Origin: Pseudoselenomonas ruminantium
GTDB taxonomy: Bacteria > Bacillota > Negativicutes > Selenomonadales > Selenomonadaceae
Assembly (NCBI GenBank): GCA_015058575.1
Contig: SVBZ01000008.1
Coordinates: 1-64,000, forward strand
DNA length: 64,000 bases
Reading direction: 5' to 3'
Part shown: positions 1-8,555 of the stretch, piece after piece
Layout of the letters: each line of letters begins with the position of its first letter
Numbering within the stretch: position 1 is the stretch's first letter
Position numbers and translations under genes: made by a program
The notes under the pieces: generated by a model
What the model saw: the letters and a program-made list of their open reading frames with translations, nothing else
Database searches by the model: none
Told to the model about the DNA's origin: nothing

Positions 1-289
1 CAGGCTTATCCAAACTTAGCAGAGGGCGGGGGCGGGTACACTTTCTTCGTAGCGGGAGCGACTGCCCGAACGCAGTGAGGGATGGCCCGCAGCTACTACT
101 AACTAGAACGACACGATGTATTGGCGTGCCGCCGGCCTGCCCGGCACATGTATTTAAATACGTACTAAAGCAGCCGCGCGGGTCATTTAGCGGGAGCGGA
201 GAAAAAGTGCACCCGCCCCCACCCAAGCTGAGCTCTACCAAGGTTATTTTAACCACGAACTAACAGACAAACTGCAATTTATAAAAAAA
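1..289. repeat. Non-coding stretch with mosaic inverted and direct repeats
   Basis: No credible gene lies here. The 17-mer at 28-44 (GGGGGCGGGTACACTTT) recurs in inverted orientation at 204-220 with one mismatch, and TAGCGGGAGCG occurs in direct orientation at 50-60 and 188-198. The G-rich runs are unlike the coding neighbours. It could be the edge of an interspersed repeat or of a structured RNA that continues left of the window. A 62-codon frame at 75-263 has no ribosome binding site or recognisable protein. Confidence 0.5.
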
Positions 290-316
290 CAAGCCGTCAC
301 CTTAAGCGACGGCTTG
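290..316 (-). terminator. Terminator of the glutamate synthase operon
   Basis: A 9-bp stem (290-298 with 308-316, CAAGCCGTC/GACGGCTTG) is followed on the minus strand by a U-run. It lies 29 bases past the stop of the last glutamate synthase gene. Confidence 0.85.
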
Positions 317-330
317 TTGCACGTGAAACA
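315..330. promoter_or_regulatory. parS-like site (one mismatch)
   Basis: TGTTGCACGTGAAACA differs at one base from the 16-bp ParB/Spo0J site TGTTTCACGTGAAACA. The same variant occurs at 7583-7598, and exact copies occur at 9498, 12653 and 18188. It overlaps the end of the operon terminator stem by two bases. Confidence 0.7.
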
Positions 331-344
331 TTCACGATATCCTC

Positions 345-2681
345 TTATGCTTTTGCACCTGTAGAATACATCGCGATTTTCTCCGGATTATCGTTGATAC
401 TCCATACACCACAAGGACAAACACCAGCACAAATGCCACAACCAATGCAGCGGTTCGGGTCAGAAACGTATTCCCAGCTGCCATCTTCTTTTGCCACCCG
501 CGTGATGGCCTTCTCCGGGCAGGATTCCAGACACATCTTGCAGTCACGGCAGGTACCGCAGCTCACGCAGCGCGTATGGTCATCGACCGGATCACCGAGC
601 AGGCAATGATGGCACTTTTCAAAGTATGCTTTCGACAAGCGCTCGGCAGGGATCTGCTGCTTCTCGGGGAAGTCAGCCGTCTCTTTGCCCATGACATACT
701 GATCAACATACCAAGCTGCCTTGCGCCCACTGCCGATAGCATCGGTGAGCCGTCCCGGCTTGATGGTATCGCCGGCCGTGAATACCCCCTCGGCAATGCT
801 CTGATCTTTCTTGGGAACGAGCCAGCTCTTGCGGAAGAACTCGATGTTTTCATCATCTGGCAGAAAATCAAGCTCCGGTTCCTCGCCGATGCTGACGATT
901 ACCTGATCTGCCGGAATAAAGCGGCCATCATTACCATAGACACCCTCGGGCGTGATTTTATTGGTGAAGAACGGCCAGACGAGCTTGCCGCCAAGATTTT
1001 CGATATACTCGATTTCATCAGCAAAAGCTGCCGGCTTCTGCACATCGACGGCCACGACTGTTTCGGCGCCCATCTCATAAGCACCGCGGCAGGTATCCAT
1101 ACCTGAGTTGCCAGCACCGATTACAACAACATGCTTGCCCGTAGCCGGTTTCTCGCCGCGATTGATAGCCTTGAGATACTCCAGACCCATCGTGAGGTGC
1201 TCTGCCCCCTCCCACGGGAAGAAACGGGATTTCGTACCGCCCGTAGCGACTACTACGGCATCGTTTTCTTTGCGCAGGGCTGCAAATTTTTCTTTATCGA
1301 CCTTGCAGGCCGTGACAAACTCAACCCCCACGCTCTGGATGCGCTTTAGTTCTGCTTCTAGGAGCTCATGCGCCAGACGGCCGCGCGGGATAACCTGCTC
1401 GAGCTTACCGCCGATATGATCAGCATCATCATAGACCGTGACGCTATGCCCCTTGCGCGCCAGCTGCCAAGCCGTCGACAGACCAGCAACACCACCACCA
1501 ATAACAGCGATTTTTTTACCGGTCTTAACTTTCGGCGGTTCAACCGACAAGAAAGCGGAACGATAGCCGAGGTCGCCGATCTGGATAGGCTCATCGATCG
1601 AACCGCGCGTGCAGTGATCCATGCACGGGTTTGGACAAACGGAGCCACATACCGAGCCTGGGAACGGCGTATACTCAAGTTCAAGCTGGAAAGCTTCGTC
1701 GAGCTTCCCCTGGCGGATAAGGTCATACCGGCGCTGTGTCGGTATGCCAGTCGGACAGTTGAACTCGCATGGTGCCGCAAATTTCGCATTGTCCCAGCTC
1801 GGCACACGCAAACGATAAAGCCCCGTAGACAGCGTATTATGGACAGCGAAGTCATCATGAGCTACATCGCTGAAGATACCACCTTTGACCCAGTCATTCT
1901 GCCGGAAAGCTCTTAGATCATGACTCTTCTTGCCTTTTTTCTCAGCAGCCGTCAGCGGGCGCAACTTCTTCCACTGGCTCCAATCCGACAGCTCCTGGCG
2001 CAAATCTTCGCGCTCGATATGCTGAAGGAATTCATCCATACCACCATCAAGGAATGCAATGTCGTCCGCCTCAAGATCCATGTATTTGATATCTGCTGGA
2101 TACGTATCGATTGGACCGCGGACATAGACGATGCCGCCGACCATACCGACACAAGCGCGTTCGCCGAGAACCGATGCGAACTGCGCGCAGTCATAGCCAC
2201 AAACGACAGCACGGCCACCGCCCATGAACTCGAACGAGAACGAGCCAACGTTCTTGAGAATCCAAAGTTCCGGCTCTTCATAAAGCGGGTCATGCTTCAT
2301 CAGCGATCCCGTACGCGTACCGCCACGGCCACCAATGAAAATCTTGCCGCCAGAAGAACAATGACCTGCCGTATCACCAGCATCACCCTTTACCGTAATC
2401 GTACCGCCCGAGTTCAGCCAGCCGACATCAGCAGATACAGAACCATCCGCTACAATCTCCGTTCCCGGCAGGCACATGGAGCCAAGACGCTGGCCGGCAT
2501 TCGTGACATGGAAATGCAGGGTCTTTCCCTCAGGATGCCATAACGGACCGCCAATGTCGTGCTGGCCGGAAGCCGCGACCTCAAACTCGGTCTCTCCCTG
2601 CTTCACGGCATCGCCAATGGCCAGCAGCAGGTCCTGGGTGGACATACGGTCATGTCCCTGCATCGTATCTATCTTAAACAT
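345..2681 (-). CDS. Glutamate synthase subunit: GXGXG domain fused to FAD/NAD(P) oxidoreductase and ferredoxin
   Basis: 778 residues. The N-terminal part (about 30-240) has the glycine-rich repeats of the GltB GXGXG beta-helix domain. The middle (about 290-680) is a GltD-like oxidoreductase with an N-terminal cysteine cluster (CEFNCPTGIP, CGSVCPNPC) and two dinucleotide folds (VIGGGVAGL and VIGAGNSG). The C-terminal 80 residues hold ferredoxin-type clusters (CVSCGTCRDCKMC, CIGCGICAGVC). It should pass electrons from NAD(P)H to the FMN subunit encoded just upstream. ATG at 2681 follows AGGAGG. It is third in an operon whose amidotransferase, FMN-synthase and reductase parts are separate proteins, an arrangement known from archaea and some anaerobes. 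A close alternative is a related NADH:ferredoxin-type oxidoreductase, but the neighbours argue for glutamate synthase. Confidence 0.85.
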   Translation of the reverse strand: MFKIDTMQGHDRMSTQDLLLAIGDAVKQGETEFEVAASGQHDIGGPLWHPEGKTLHFHVTNAGQRLGSMCLPGTEIVADGSVSADVGWLNSGGTITVKGDAGDTAGHCSSGGKIFIGGRGGTRTGSLMKHDPLYEEPELWILKNVGSFSFEFMGGGRAVVCGYDCAQFASVLGERACVGMVGGIVYVRGPIDTYPADIKYMDLEADDIAFLDGGMDEFLQHIEREDLRQELSDWSQWKKLRPLTAAEKKGKKSHDLRAFRQNDWVKGGIFSDVAHDDFAVHNTLSTGLYRLRVPSWDNAKFAAPCEFNCPTGIPTQRRYDLIRQGKLDEAFQLELEYTPFPGSVCGSVCPNPCMDHCTRGSIDEPIQIGDLGYRSAFLSVEPPKVKTGKKIAVIGGGVAGLSTAWQLARKGHSVTVYDDADHIGGKLEQVIPRGRLAHELLEAELKRIQSVGVEFVTACKVDKEKFAALRKENDAVVVATGGTKSRFFPWEGAEHLTMGLEYLKAINRGEKPATGKHVVVIGAGNSGMDTCRGAYEMGAETVVAVDVQKPAAFADEIEYIENLGGKLVWPFFTNKITPEGVYGNDGRFIPADQVIVSIGEEPELDFLPDDENIEFFRKSWLVPKKDQSIAEGVFTAGDTIKPGRLTDAIGSGRKAAWYVDQYVMGKETADFPEKQQIPAERLSKAYFEKCHHCLLGDPVDDHTRCVSCGTCRDCKMCLESCPEKAITRVAKEDGSWEYVSDPNRCIGCGICAGVCPCGVWSINDNPEKIAMYSTGAKA

Positions 2682-2707
2682 AAATTATTGCCTCCTGTTA
2701 CGCCATC

Positions 2708-4339
2708 TTAGCATACATACTGGATACCGAGTTTGTCGGCCACAGCCTTATCCGTAGAAACCAGCGCATCACTGCGGCCGATTGGCAGCGAACTGTTTCC
2801 GATTGGCGCCATAAGCTTCTTGAGCTCGGTATCGAAGGCCAATACATAGTCGACGATTTTCTGCGCACCACGATCGATATCGAGGCGCTTGACAAGACGC
2901 GGGTCCTGCGTGCAGATTCCCATCGGGCACTTGCCTGTATTGCAGGCATTGCAACGGCCATGCTCGTTGCCTACACAGCCTAAAAGCTGAATCAGCACCT
3001 TGCCGACAAATACGCCATTGGCGCCAAGGCACATCATCTTGAACGCATCAGCAGCCGCATCACCAGTCATACCGATACCACCGCCGCCATAAAGCGGAAT
3101 CTGCCCCTGCAAGCCCTGCTTGACCGCCGCATTGTAGCAGTCGCGGATCTTGGAAACGACCGGATGGCCCGTATGGTCGAGCGAAACTTCATTCGCTGCC
3201 CCCGTACCACCCTGAATACCATCAAGGAAGAAACCACCACAGATTTTGTACGGATCACGCAGCAAATTATTATATACAGATACTGACGTTGACGAAGCTG
3301 CACACTTGATACCGACCGGTACACGGAAACCGAATGCCGCATTCATCGAAAGATGCATCTTCTGCACGGATTCCTCGATGGAATAGAGGCCCTGATGGTT
3401 CGGCGGCGAAGCCAGCGTCGCTTTCGGTACACCACGGATTGCCTGTACATGCTCAGCTACCTTAGCCTCAGGCAGCAGACCACCATCGCCCGGTTTTGCG
3501 CCCTGACCGATCTTGATAAGGATACCTGCCGGATCAGTTACCATATGCGGCATTGCCTTGATGATACGGTTCCAGCCAAAATGCCCCGAAGCAATCTGAA
3601 TGATGAAGTATTTGAGATACTCCGACTCCAAGAGCTTGACCGGCATACCACCTTCACCAGAACTCATACGCACCGGCAGACCACATTTCTCATTGAGGTA
3701 GCCTACAGCCATAGCTACGGCCTCCCATGCACGTGTCGACAGCGCGCCGATGGACATGTCGGAGAAAATCAGCGGATAAATCCAATCGACAGGCGGCGTA
3801 TGACTTGCCTGGACGAGTTTGCCATCCTTGAGCTCAAAGGGCAGCTCTTTTGCCGACAACACACGGCCAAATGGCGAACGGATGTCAAAAGTATGACGGG
3901 CAGCATCAAGCGACGGGTCCGTCATCTGTGAAATACGGCCGACTACGATACTATCAAGGGTACGCTGCGCATTAAGGTTCGTACGCCCGCCACGTTTGAT
4001 GGGGCCATTATCCTTCGAGAGCAGCGCTTTGCGCGTATCCGGATTGCGTACCGGACGGATTGCATTGTTCGGACAGATTTTCTCACACATGCCACAGCCT
4101 CGGCAAAAATCGGTAAGGCTGGCGACCTGCTTGATGATAGGCCGTGCCATATGGGTATGTTTCGGTTCGGGCTGACTGCCCTCCGAGACTGTCAGCGAAC
4201 GGCCCTGCGTCACGACTTTGATTGCCTTGAAGGAGCATGCGGCCACACAGCTACCGCACATCGTACAGCGATCGGCTTGATATTCGATTTTCCAGGGCAG
4301 GTCATTTACCCCTACATCCTGTGTTTTTACTGCTTCCAT
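2708..4339 (-). CDS. Glutamate synthase FMN/iron-sulfur catalytic subunit (GltB central domain type)
   Basis: 543 residues. Two 4Fe-4S ferredoxin motifs lie at the N-terminus (CTMCGSCVAAC near residue 25 and CRGCGMCEKIC near 80). The FMN-binding TIM barrel of the glutamate synthase family follows, with the GGLLPEAKV and GGGGIGMTGDAAADAF phosphate-binding stretches and a cysteine cluster (CNACNTGKCPMGIC) near the C-terminus that would hold the 3Fe-4S centre. It transfers ammonia onto 2-oxoglutarate to form glutamate. ATG at 4339 has GGAGGT upstream and overlaps the end of the amidotransferase gene by 13 bases, suggesting translational coupling. The 26-base gap to the next gene keeps all three in one transcript. 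Confidence 0.88.
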   Translation of the reverse strand: MEAVKTQDVGVNDLPWKIEYQADRCTMCGSCVAACSFKAIKVVTQGRSLTVSEGSQPEPKHTHMARPIIKQVASLTDFCRGCGMCEKICPNNAIRPVRNPDTRKALLSKDNGPIKRGGRTNLNAQRTLDSIVVGRISQMTDPSLDAARHTFDIRSPFGRVLSAKELPFELKDGKLVQASHTPPVDWIYPLIFSDMSIGALSTRAWEAVAMAVGYLNEKCGLPVRMSSGEGGMPVKLLESEYLKYFIIQIASGHFGWNRIIKAMPHMVTDPAGILIKIGQGAKPGDGGLLPEAKVAEHVQAIRGVPKATLASPPNHQGLYSIEESVQKMHLSMNAAFGFRVPVGIKCAASSTSVSVYNNLLRDPYKICGGFFLDGIQGGTGAANEVSLDHTGHPVVSKIRDCYNAAVKQGLQGQIPLYGGGGIGMTGDAAADAFKMMCLGANGVFVGKVLIQLLGCVGNEHGRCNACNTGKCPMGICTQDPRLVKRLDIDRGAQKIVDYVLAFDTELKKLMAPIGNSSLPIGRSDALVSTDKAVADKLGIQYVC

Positions 4340-5433
4340 CTCTGTACCTCCAGCTCATTATCGATTACAATGATTTCCCGCTCATTGGGATAGATGTCTT
4401 TCGTCTGATCACGATCCGGCATGATCTCATTGATACCACAAACCTCTGACGATATTGCCAGCATGTTATCTGTGCGGCCGATGACGACCGGACGCAGCTT
4501 CTTGGAATCGCAACAGGTAATCATGCGATTGTCCGGCAGTACGCCAATTACGGTATTCGGCCCGTTGATTTCAAGATTCGCCAGCGACTGGCGAATCGCC
4601 GTAAGTACATCCTTATCCTCGCGCTGCTCGATTTCCTCGAACGGCAGCGGCGTAATGACATGCTTGTAATAAGTAAGCGGCCACTTGAGCTCATGATGGA
4701 CATAATGGAGCGTATTCAGGAAGCATTGGGAGTCCGACTCAAAACCGATATAACCACGATGCAGGGATTTCTGGAATTCCTTATTCTTCGTATAGAAGGT
4801 ATTCTCACCGTTAGCACAAAGCGTATAGCCCTGCAGGAAGAACGGATGCGCCGCATAGCGGACGATATCATAGTTCGTATTCTGACGGCACTGTGCCACA
4901 ATAGATTTCGCAGCGAGGCAACCGTTATCATCCCAAAGATGAAAATATGTAGCAATATCGCGTGGATCGCCGATTTCTTTTAATGTCAGGACATCCGGCC
5001 AGAACGAGTAAACAAAACCCTCGCCAGCCTCCTCCAGCAGTTTGCGCAGCGCCAAGCGCGTATCTAGCAGCAGGTTCTCCTTCTGTTCCTGCGTCATTTT
5101 CTCGGCGCCTTCCGGATAATCGTAGTTACGGAAAATGTAGTACGGCATTGCCTGGATATCAAGTCCCGGGCGCTTATCCGGGATAGGAATCCATTCAGCC
5201 AGCTGCACAAAGTTGTGCGCATCCATGTATTCCTCTACAAGCTGTGCTCCACGCTGCGTGCAGGCCAGGGATAAAAGCGGCTTATCCTTATAATTGGAAA
5301 AAATGCCGTAAAGATCCTGCATGACCATGGCAAAACCAGAGTTGTCATGCCCCTCCTGCTGCGGCAGCATCAGACGCAAAGCCGTAGATGGCTGGATGGG
5401 TACCTTGCTCTTGATTGAACCGATTCTACACAT
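4327..5433 (-). CDS. Glutamate synthase class II glutamine amidotransferase subunit
   Basis: 368 residues from the chosen start. Class II amidotransferases use an N-terminal cysteine exposed by removal of methionine. The ATG at 5431-5433 gives M-C-R-I-G, putting Cys2 in place, and has AAGGAGA upstream. The longer open frame reaching 5487 would bury that cysteine by 18 residues, so it is rejected. The protein should hydrolyse glutamine and deliver ammonia to the FMN subunit. First gene of the operon, with a consensus promoter about 80 bases upstream. Confidence 0.85.
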   Translation of the reverse strand: MCRIGSIKSKVPIQPSTALRLMLPQQEGHDNSGFAMVMQDLYGIFSNYKDKPLLSLACTQRGAQLVEEYMDAHNFVQLAEWIPIPDKRPGLDIQAMPYYIFRNYDYPEGAEKMTQEQKENLLLDTRLALRKLLEEAGEGFVYSFWPDVLTLKEIGDPRDIATYFHLWDDNGCLAAKSIVAQCRQNTNYDIVRYAAHPFFLQGYTLCANGENTFYTKNKEFQKSLHRGYIGFESDSQCFLNTLHYVHHELKWPLTYYKHVITPLPFEEIEQREDKDVLTAIRQSLANLEINGPNTVIGVLPDNRMITCCDSKKLRPVVIGRTDNMLAISSEVCGINEIMPDRDQTKDIYPNEREIIVIDNELEVQRWKQ

Positions 5434-5460
5434 ATCCGTCTCTCCTTTGAGATTGTCCTT

Positions 5461-5542
5461 CATGTATAATACATTGTCTCTATACAATACATTTTTATTG
5501 TAATGTAACTCCTATTATAGAAATACTGTAAATTGATGTCAA
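5461..5542 (-). promoter_or_regulatory. Consensus promoter and repeat-bearing leader of the glutamate synthase operon
   Basis: On the minus strand TTGACA (5537-5542), a 17-bp spacer and TATAAT (5514-5519) form a perfect vegetative promoter. The roughly 70-base leader (5461-5507) contains the dyad ATTGT-N6-ACAAT at 5474-5489 and repeated ATGTATT words. These could be an operator, but I see no recognisable riboswitch. Confidence 0.8.
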
Positions 5543-5883
5543 TATGTATATTCACGCATAAAATTCTGAAAAATATGGCCTATCCCTTGATTTTTCGCCA
5601 TTTATCGCATAGTGCTTTTGTATTTTAAGTCATTGATTGTATATTTATGCTTACACTTAGTTTACACTTTTCTCATTTGTTATACTTATTACGCCAATAA
5701 AAAAGCCCTATGCCGTAATCAGCATAGGGCTTTTAATTATTATTCACTTTTGTTATGTTATGTATTTTTTTACTGTATACATGCATACAAATCTATAGCA
5801 AAACTGCCAAAACATATGCTAAAGTATACATTATTCATTATGGTTTGACTATCCTTACAAAACAAATGTCAGCAGACACTTCA
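5543..5883. other. AT-rich intergenic region with a two-way terminator
   Basis: Nothing coding is supported here. A 78-codon frame at 5612-5848 is lysine/tyrosine-rich from AT-rich DNA and runs through the terminator hairpin at 5701-5734. The remaining sequence is AT-rich spacer downstream of the M23 peptidase gene and upstream of the glutamate synthase promoter. Confidence 0.55.
5701..5734 (-). terminator. Terminator downstream of the M23 peptidase gene
   Basis: Perfect 13-bp arms (5701-5713 and 5722-5734, core GCCCTATGC/GCATAGGGC) are flanked by A- and T-runs, so it can work in both directions. It lies 150 bases past the peptidase stop. Confidence 0.85.
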
Positions 5884-6864
5884 TCAATGCAAGTATGAAG
5901 ATGGATTTACTGGTGTACCATTGATGCGTACCTCATAATGGACATGCGGGCCTGTCGAAAAGCCCGTGCTGCCCATATAGGCGATGACTTGGCCACGACG
6001 CACATGCTGGCCAGCCACTACCGCTACCTGCATAGCATGGCCATAGCGCGTCATAATGCCATTGCCATGATCAATATCCACCATATTGCCATAGCCACCG
6101 CTGTTCCAGCCAGCCGTTGTGACTACACCATCGGCCGTAGCTACGATTGGCGTTCCCATATCATTGGCAATATCTATGCCCGGATGAAAGTCCGAGCCAT
6201 TCCAGCGCAAACCATATGGCGAACTGACATCACCACGAGCCGGCCAGATAGCCGGAACCGTGCCGCCAGGCACACCGAGCTCATTAAGCGAGGATGATTC
6301 CAGCATATCCTGACGTGCCTGAAGCTGCTGCTTAAGTTCCAGCAAAGATTGCCGCCGTACAGCCAATCCCTGCTCTACCATATCGAGCACTTGGCTGACA
6401 TTATTGAGATCCGGCTGGACTATAGGGCCTCCCTGCCCATCATGCGTACCATCACCGCCACTGCCACTGGCATCAGGATTCGGCTGTGACTGAGCATCGC
6501 TTTCTTTCGCTGGCGCTGCTCCCGACATCCGGCGGAGATCATTTTCAATCTGCCTAAGCTGATCCATCTCCTCCTGCAGGGAATTGGCCTTTTTGGAAAG
6601 ATTCAACAGCTGTTCCTGTTGAATCTTATTCACCTCCCGCAGCTCCCGCAGCTCACTGGCACCATTGCGTACAGCAAAAGTACTGTAAACAGCATAGCTG
6701 AACGCACCGACAAACAACAGTGCACCTGCCGCCAGCGTTGCCGCCCCAATTTTCAGTGCCTTTGCCGACAGATGGATATTTTTCACATCCCCACCCTGCG
6801 GCGGAATAAACTTGATGGTATATTCCGGGTCTCTCTTTATCTCTGGTCTTTTTTCATCCGCCAA
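5884..6864 (-). CDS. Membrane-anchored M23 (LytM) peptidase
   Basis: 326 residues from a TTG start at 6864, chosen because GGAGG lies 7 bases upstream. An open frame to 6912 has no such signal. Order: short cytoplasmic tail, one membrane segment (about residues 38-60), a coiled coil rich in Q, E and L (about 65-115), a low-complexity linker, a second helical stretch, and a C-terminal LytM domain with the zinc motifs HPGID and HVHYE. The family cleaves peptidoglycan cross-bridges or, when inactive, activates amidases. The zinc ligands look intact. Single-gene unit with its own terminator. Confidence 0.82.
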   Translation of the reverse strand: MADEKRPEIKRDPEYTIKFIPPQGGDVKNIHLSAKALKIGAATLAAGALLFVGAFSYAVYSTFAVRNGASELRELREVNKIQQEQLLNLSKKANSLQEEMDQLRQIENDLRRMSGAAPAKESDAQSQPNPDASGSGGDGTHDGQGGPIVQPDLNNVSQVLDMVEQGLAVRRQSLLELKQQLQARQDMLESSSLNELGVPGGTVPAIWPARGDVSSPYGLRWNGSDFHPGIDIANDMGTPIVATADGVVTTAGWNSGGYGNMVDIDHGNGIMTRYGHAMQVAVVAGQHVRRGQVIAYMGSTGFSTGPHVHYEVRINGTPVNPSSYLH

Positions 6865-6967
6865 AGTAAAGCCTCCAAACTTTCTCAATAAAAATAAATC
6901 CACGGAGCCCACTGTCCCTGGATTGAATCATAACCTCATCATCTGAAAAACGGCTTCAAAACCAACA

Positions 6968-6998
6968 AAAACCTTATGCCATTATAGCATAAGGTTTT
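6968..6998 (-). terminator. Terminator after the DUF4446 gene
   Basis: 12-bp perfect arms (6968-6979 and 6987-6998, core ACCTTATGC/GCATAAGGT) followed by a U-run on the minus strand. It ends the parA-parB-DUF4446 transcript. Confidence 0.85.
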
Positions 6999-7027
6999 CG
7001 TTTTTTAAAGACTTTTCTAGGCATGTA

Positions 7028-7537
7028 TCACTGGGCTTTAGCCATAGCTTCGCGCAGAGCCCGCTCTTCTTCTTCAGTCATCGTGTAAGTAGAATGGCCA
7101 TCTTCGATTGGCTTGACATAGCTGCGCGAATCCTCGCGACCAAAAATACTCGAAAGGACCACGCCATTATTATGCGAATCCAGCAGTGCTACTGCATAGC
7201 TGAGATCACTGCCCATGTCCTCAAAGGCTCGGAAACGCACCACGCCCACCCGTGTTATCGCTGTCTGCAGCAAATCATCCATGCGCTGATTCTCCGCGTC
7301 GATGCGCTGATTCTCCTCTACGACATGCTTGACCTCATCGATATGCCCCATGAGCAATCGCTCCAAATTGGCACCATCGACACCAGCCATCATCTTACGA
7401 TAACGTTTCTTCATATAATTCAACTTCAAAGCCTGATTAATCATGATGACCAGCATAACCAGCATGATAACCGCCATTCCCGTAACAATGAACGGCATAT
7501 TATCCGTCATAAACTTCATAAACTGCTGAATATCCAT
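7028..7537 (-). CDS. DUF4446 family membrane protein
   Basis: 169 residues: one N-terminal membrane segment (about 14-36), a basic and helical central part (about 40-90), then a conserved C-terminal domain with the RFRAFEDMGSDLSYAVALLD stretch typical of DUF4446. Function is unknown. The family is commonly encoded beside parAB in Firmicutes, and here it lies 67 bases downstream of parB with a parS-like site between them. A role linked to chromosome segregation or the cell pole is only an inference from position. Confidence 0.8.
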   Translation of the reverse strand: MDIQQFMKFMTDNMPFIVTGMAVIMLVMLVIMINQALKLNYMKKRYRKMMAGVDGANLERLLMGHIDEVKHVVEENQRIDAENQRMDDLLQTAITRVGVVRFRAFEDMGSDLSYAVALLDSHNNGVVLSSIFGREDSRSYVKPIEDGHSTYTMTEEEERALREAMAKAQ

Positions 7538-7582
7538 TGTTTCCTATGTGCTTCCTTTCTCTTCTCTCTTCCCGGCAACAAT

Positions 7583-7598
7583 TGTTGCACGTGAAACA
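7583..7598. promoter_or_regulatory. parS-like site between parB and the DUF4446 gene
   Basis: TGTTGCACGTGAAACA, the same one-mismatch variant as at 315-330. It sits 7 bases beyond the parB stop. Confidence 0.75.
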
Positions 7599-7604
7599 TC
7601 TTTA

Positions 7605-8555
7605 TCATACCGTAAATTTCTGTGATAGCGACACTTTGCGCAACGCATCGATACGTTGCTGCTTCACATCCTGCTGCCGTTCAAGTATCGTTCCCATAAT
7701 ACGTTCAAGATCATCCGAAGAATAAAACTCTATCTCTATCTTGCTCTTCTTCTTGCCTGGATGAATTTTGACTTGTGTTCCCAATAAATGTTTTAGCTTT
7801 TCGACAGCATCTGTCAGGAATACATCCTGCGGTATATCCTGCTTAGCAGAATTCGCCGATTTCGCCTTGAAATAATCGGGATTCTCTAGCACCTTCTTGA
7901 CCAAAGCCTCGCACTGCCGTGCCGACAAATCCTCCGCCTGGATATACTCTGCTGCTTCGCGCTGCAAAGACAAATCTTCAAGTGCCAGCAAAGGCTTGGC
8001 CTGCCCCATCGATAGCGTACCATTCGCCACATAATCCTGTACCTGTGGGGCTAATTTCAACAACCGCAGGAAATTAGCAATATGCGAGCGGCTGCGACCT
8101 ACTTTCTTAGCCACAGTCTCCTGCGTCAGCTTGAACTCCCGCATCAGGCGTTCATAAGCCTGCGCTTCTTCCATCGCATTGAGATTTTCACGCTGGATAT
8201 TCTCGATCAGTGCAATCTGGCCAACCTCTTCATTATTGTACTCACGCACGATAACCGGCACTTCAGTGAGCCCTGCGAGTTTAGCTGCGCGCAAGCGGCG
8301 TTCGCCGGCAATGAGCTCATAGCTGCCATCCGTCAGCTTACGCACGAGCAGCGGCTGTAACACGCCAAAATTCCGGACAGATTCCTTGAGTTCTTCGAGA
8401 GCCCCCTCGTCGAACTCCAAACGTGGCTGATAGCGGTTTGCTTGTATGGATTCGATAGCTATCGAATGAACTTTATCGCGGCCATCAGCCTCTACCTTCG
8501 CCTTGCCAAGCCCCAAAGCACCTAGGCCCTTGCCCAGTCCACCATGCTTAGCCAC
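7605..8555 (-). CDS. parB: Chromosome-partitioning protein ParB/Spo0J
   Basis: 316 residues. The N-terminus (KGLGALG) is the ParA-interacting segment. The CTPase/ParB box (GERRLRAAKLAG, then IALIENIQRENLNAMEEA) follows at about 80-125, then the parS-reading helix-turn-helix (about 135-170, with KKVGRSRSHIANFLRLL) and a C-terminal dimerisation region. It loads on parS and organises the origin. GTG start at 8555 follows AAGAGGTGA and overlaps the parA stop by 8 bases. Five parS or parS-like sites lie within 18 kb. Confidence 0.95.
   Translation of the reverse strand: MAKHGGLGKGLGALGLGKAKVEADGRDKVHSIAIESIQANRYQPRLEFDEGALEELKESVRNFGVLQPLLVRKLTDGSYELIAGERRLRAAKLAGLTEVPVIVREYNNEEVGQIALIENIQRENLNAMEEAQAYERLMREFKLTQETVAKKVGRSRSHIANFLRLLKLAPQVQDYVANGTLSMGQAKPLLALEDLSLQREAAEYIQAEDLSARQCEALVKKVLENPDYFKAKSANSAKQDIPQDVFLTDAVEKLKHLLGTQVKIHPGKKKSKIEIEFYSSDDLERIMGTILERQQDVKQQRIDALRKVSLSQKFTV

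Noticed and set aside
75..263. Possible 62-residue protein at the left edge
   Set aside because: Composition reflects the G-rich repeats; no start signal.
5612..5848. Possible 78-residue peptide in AT-rich spacer
   Set aside because: It reads through a strong terminator hairpin and has no ribosome binding site.
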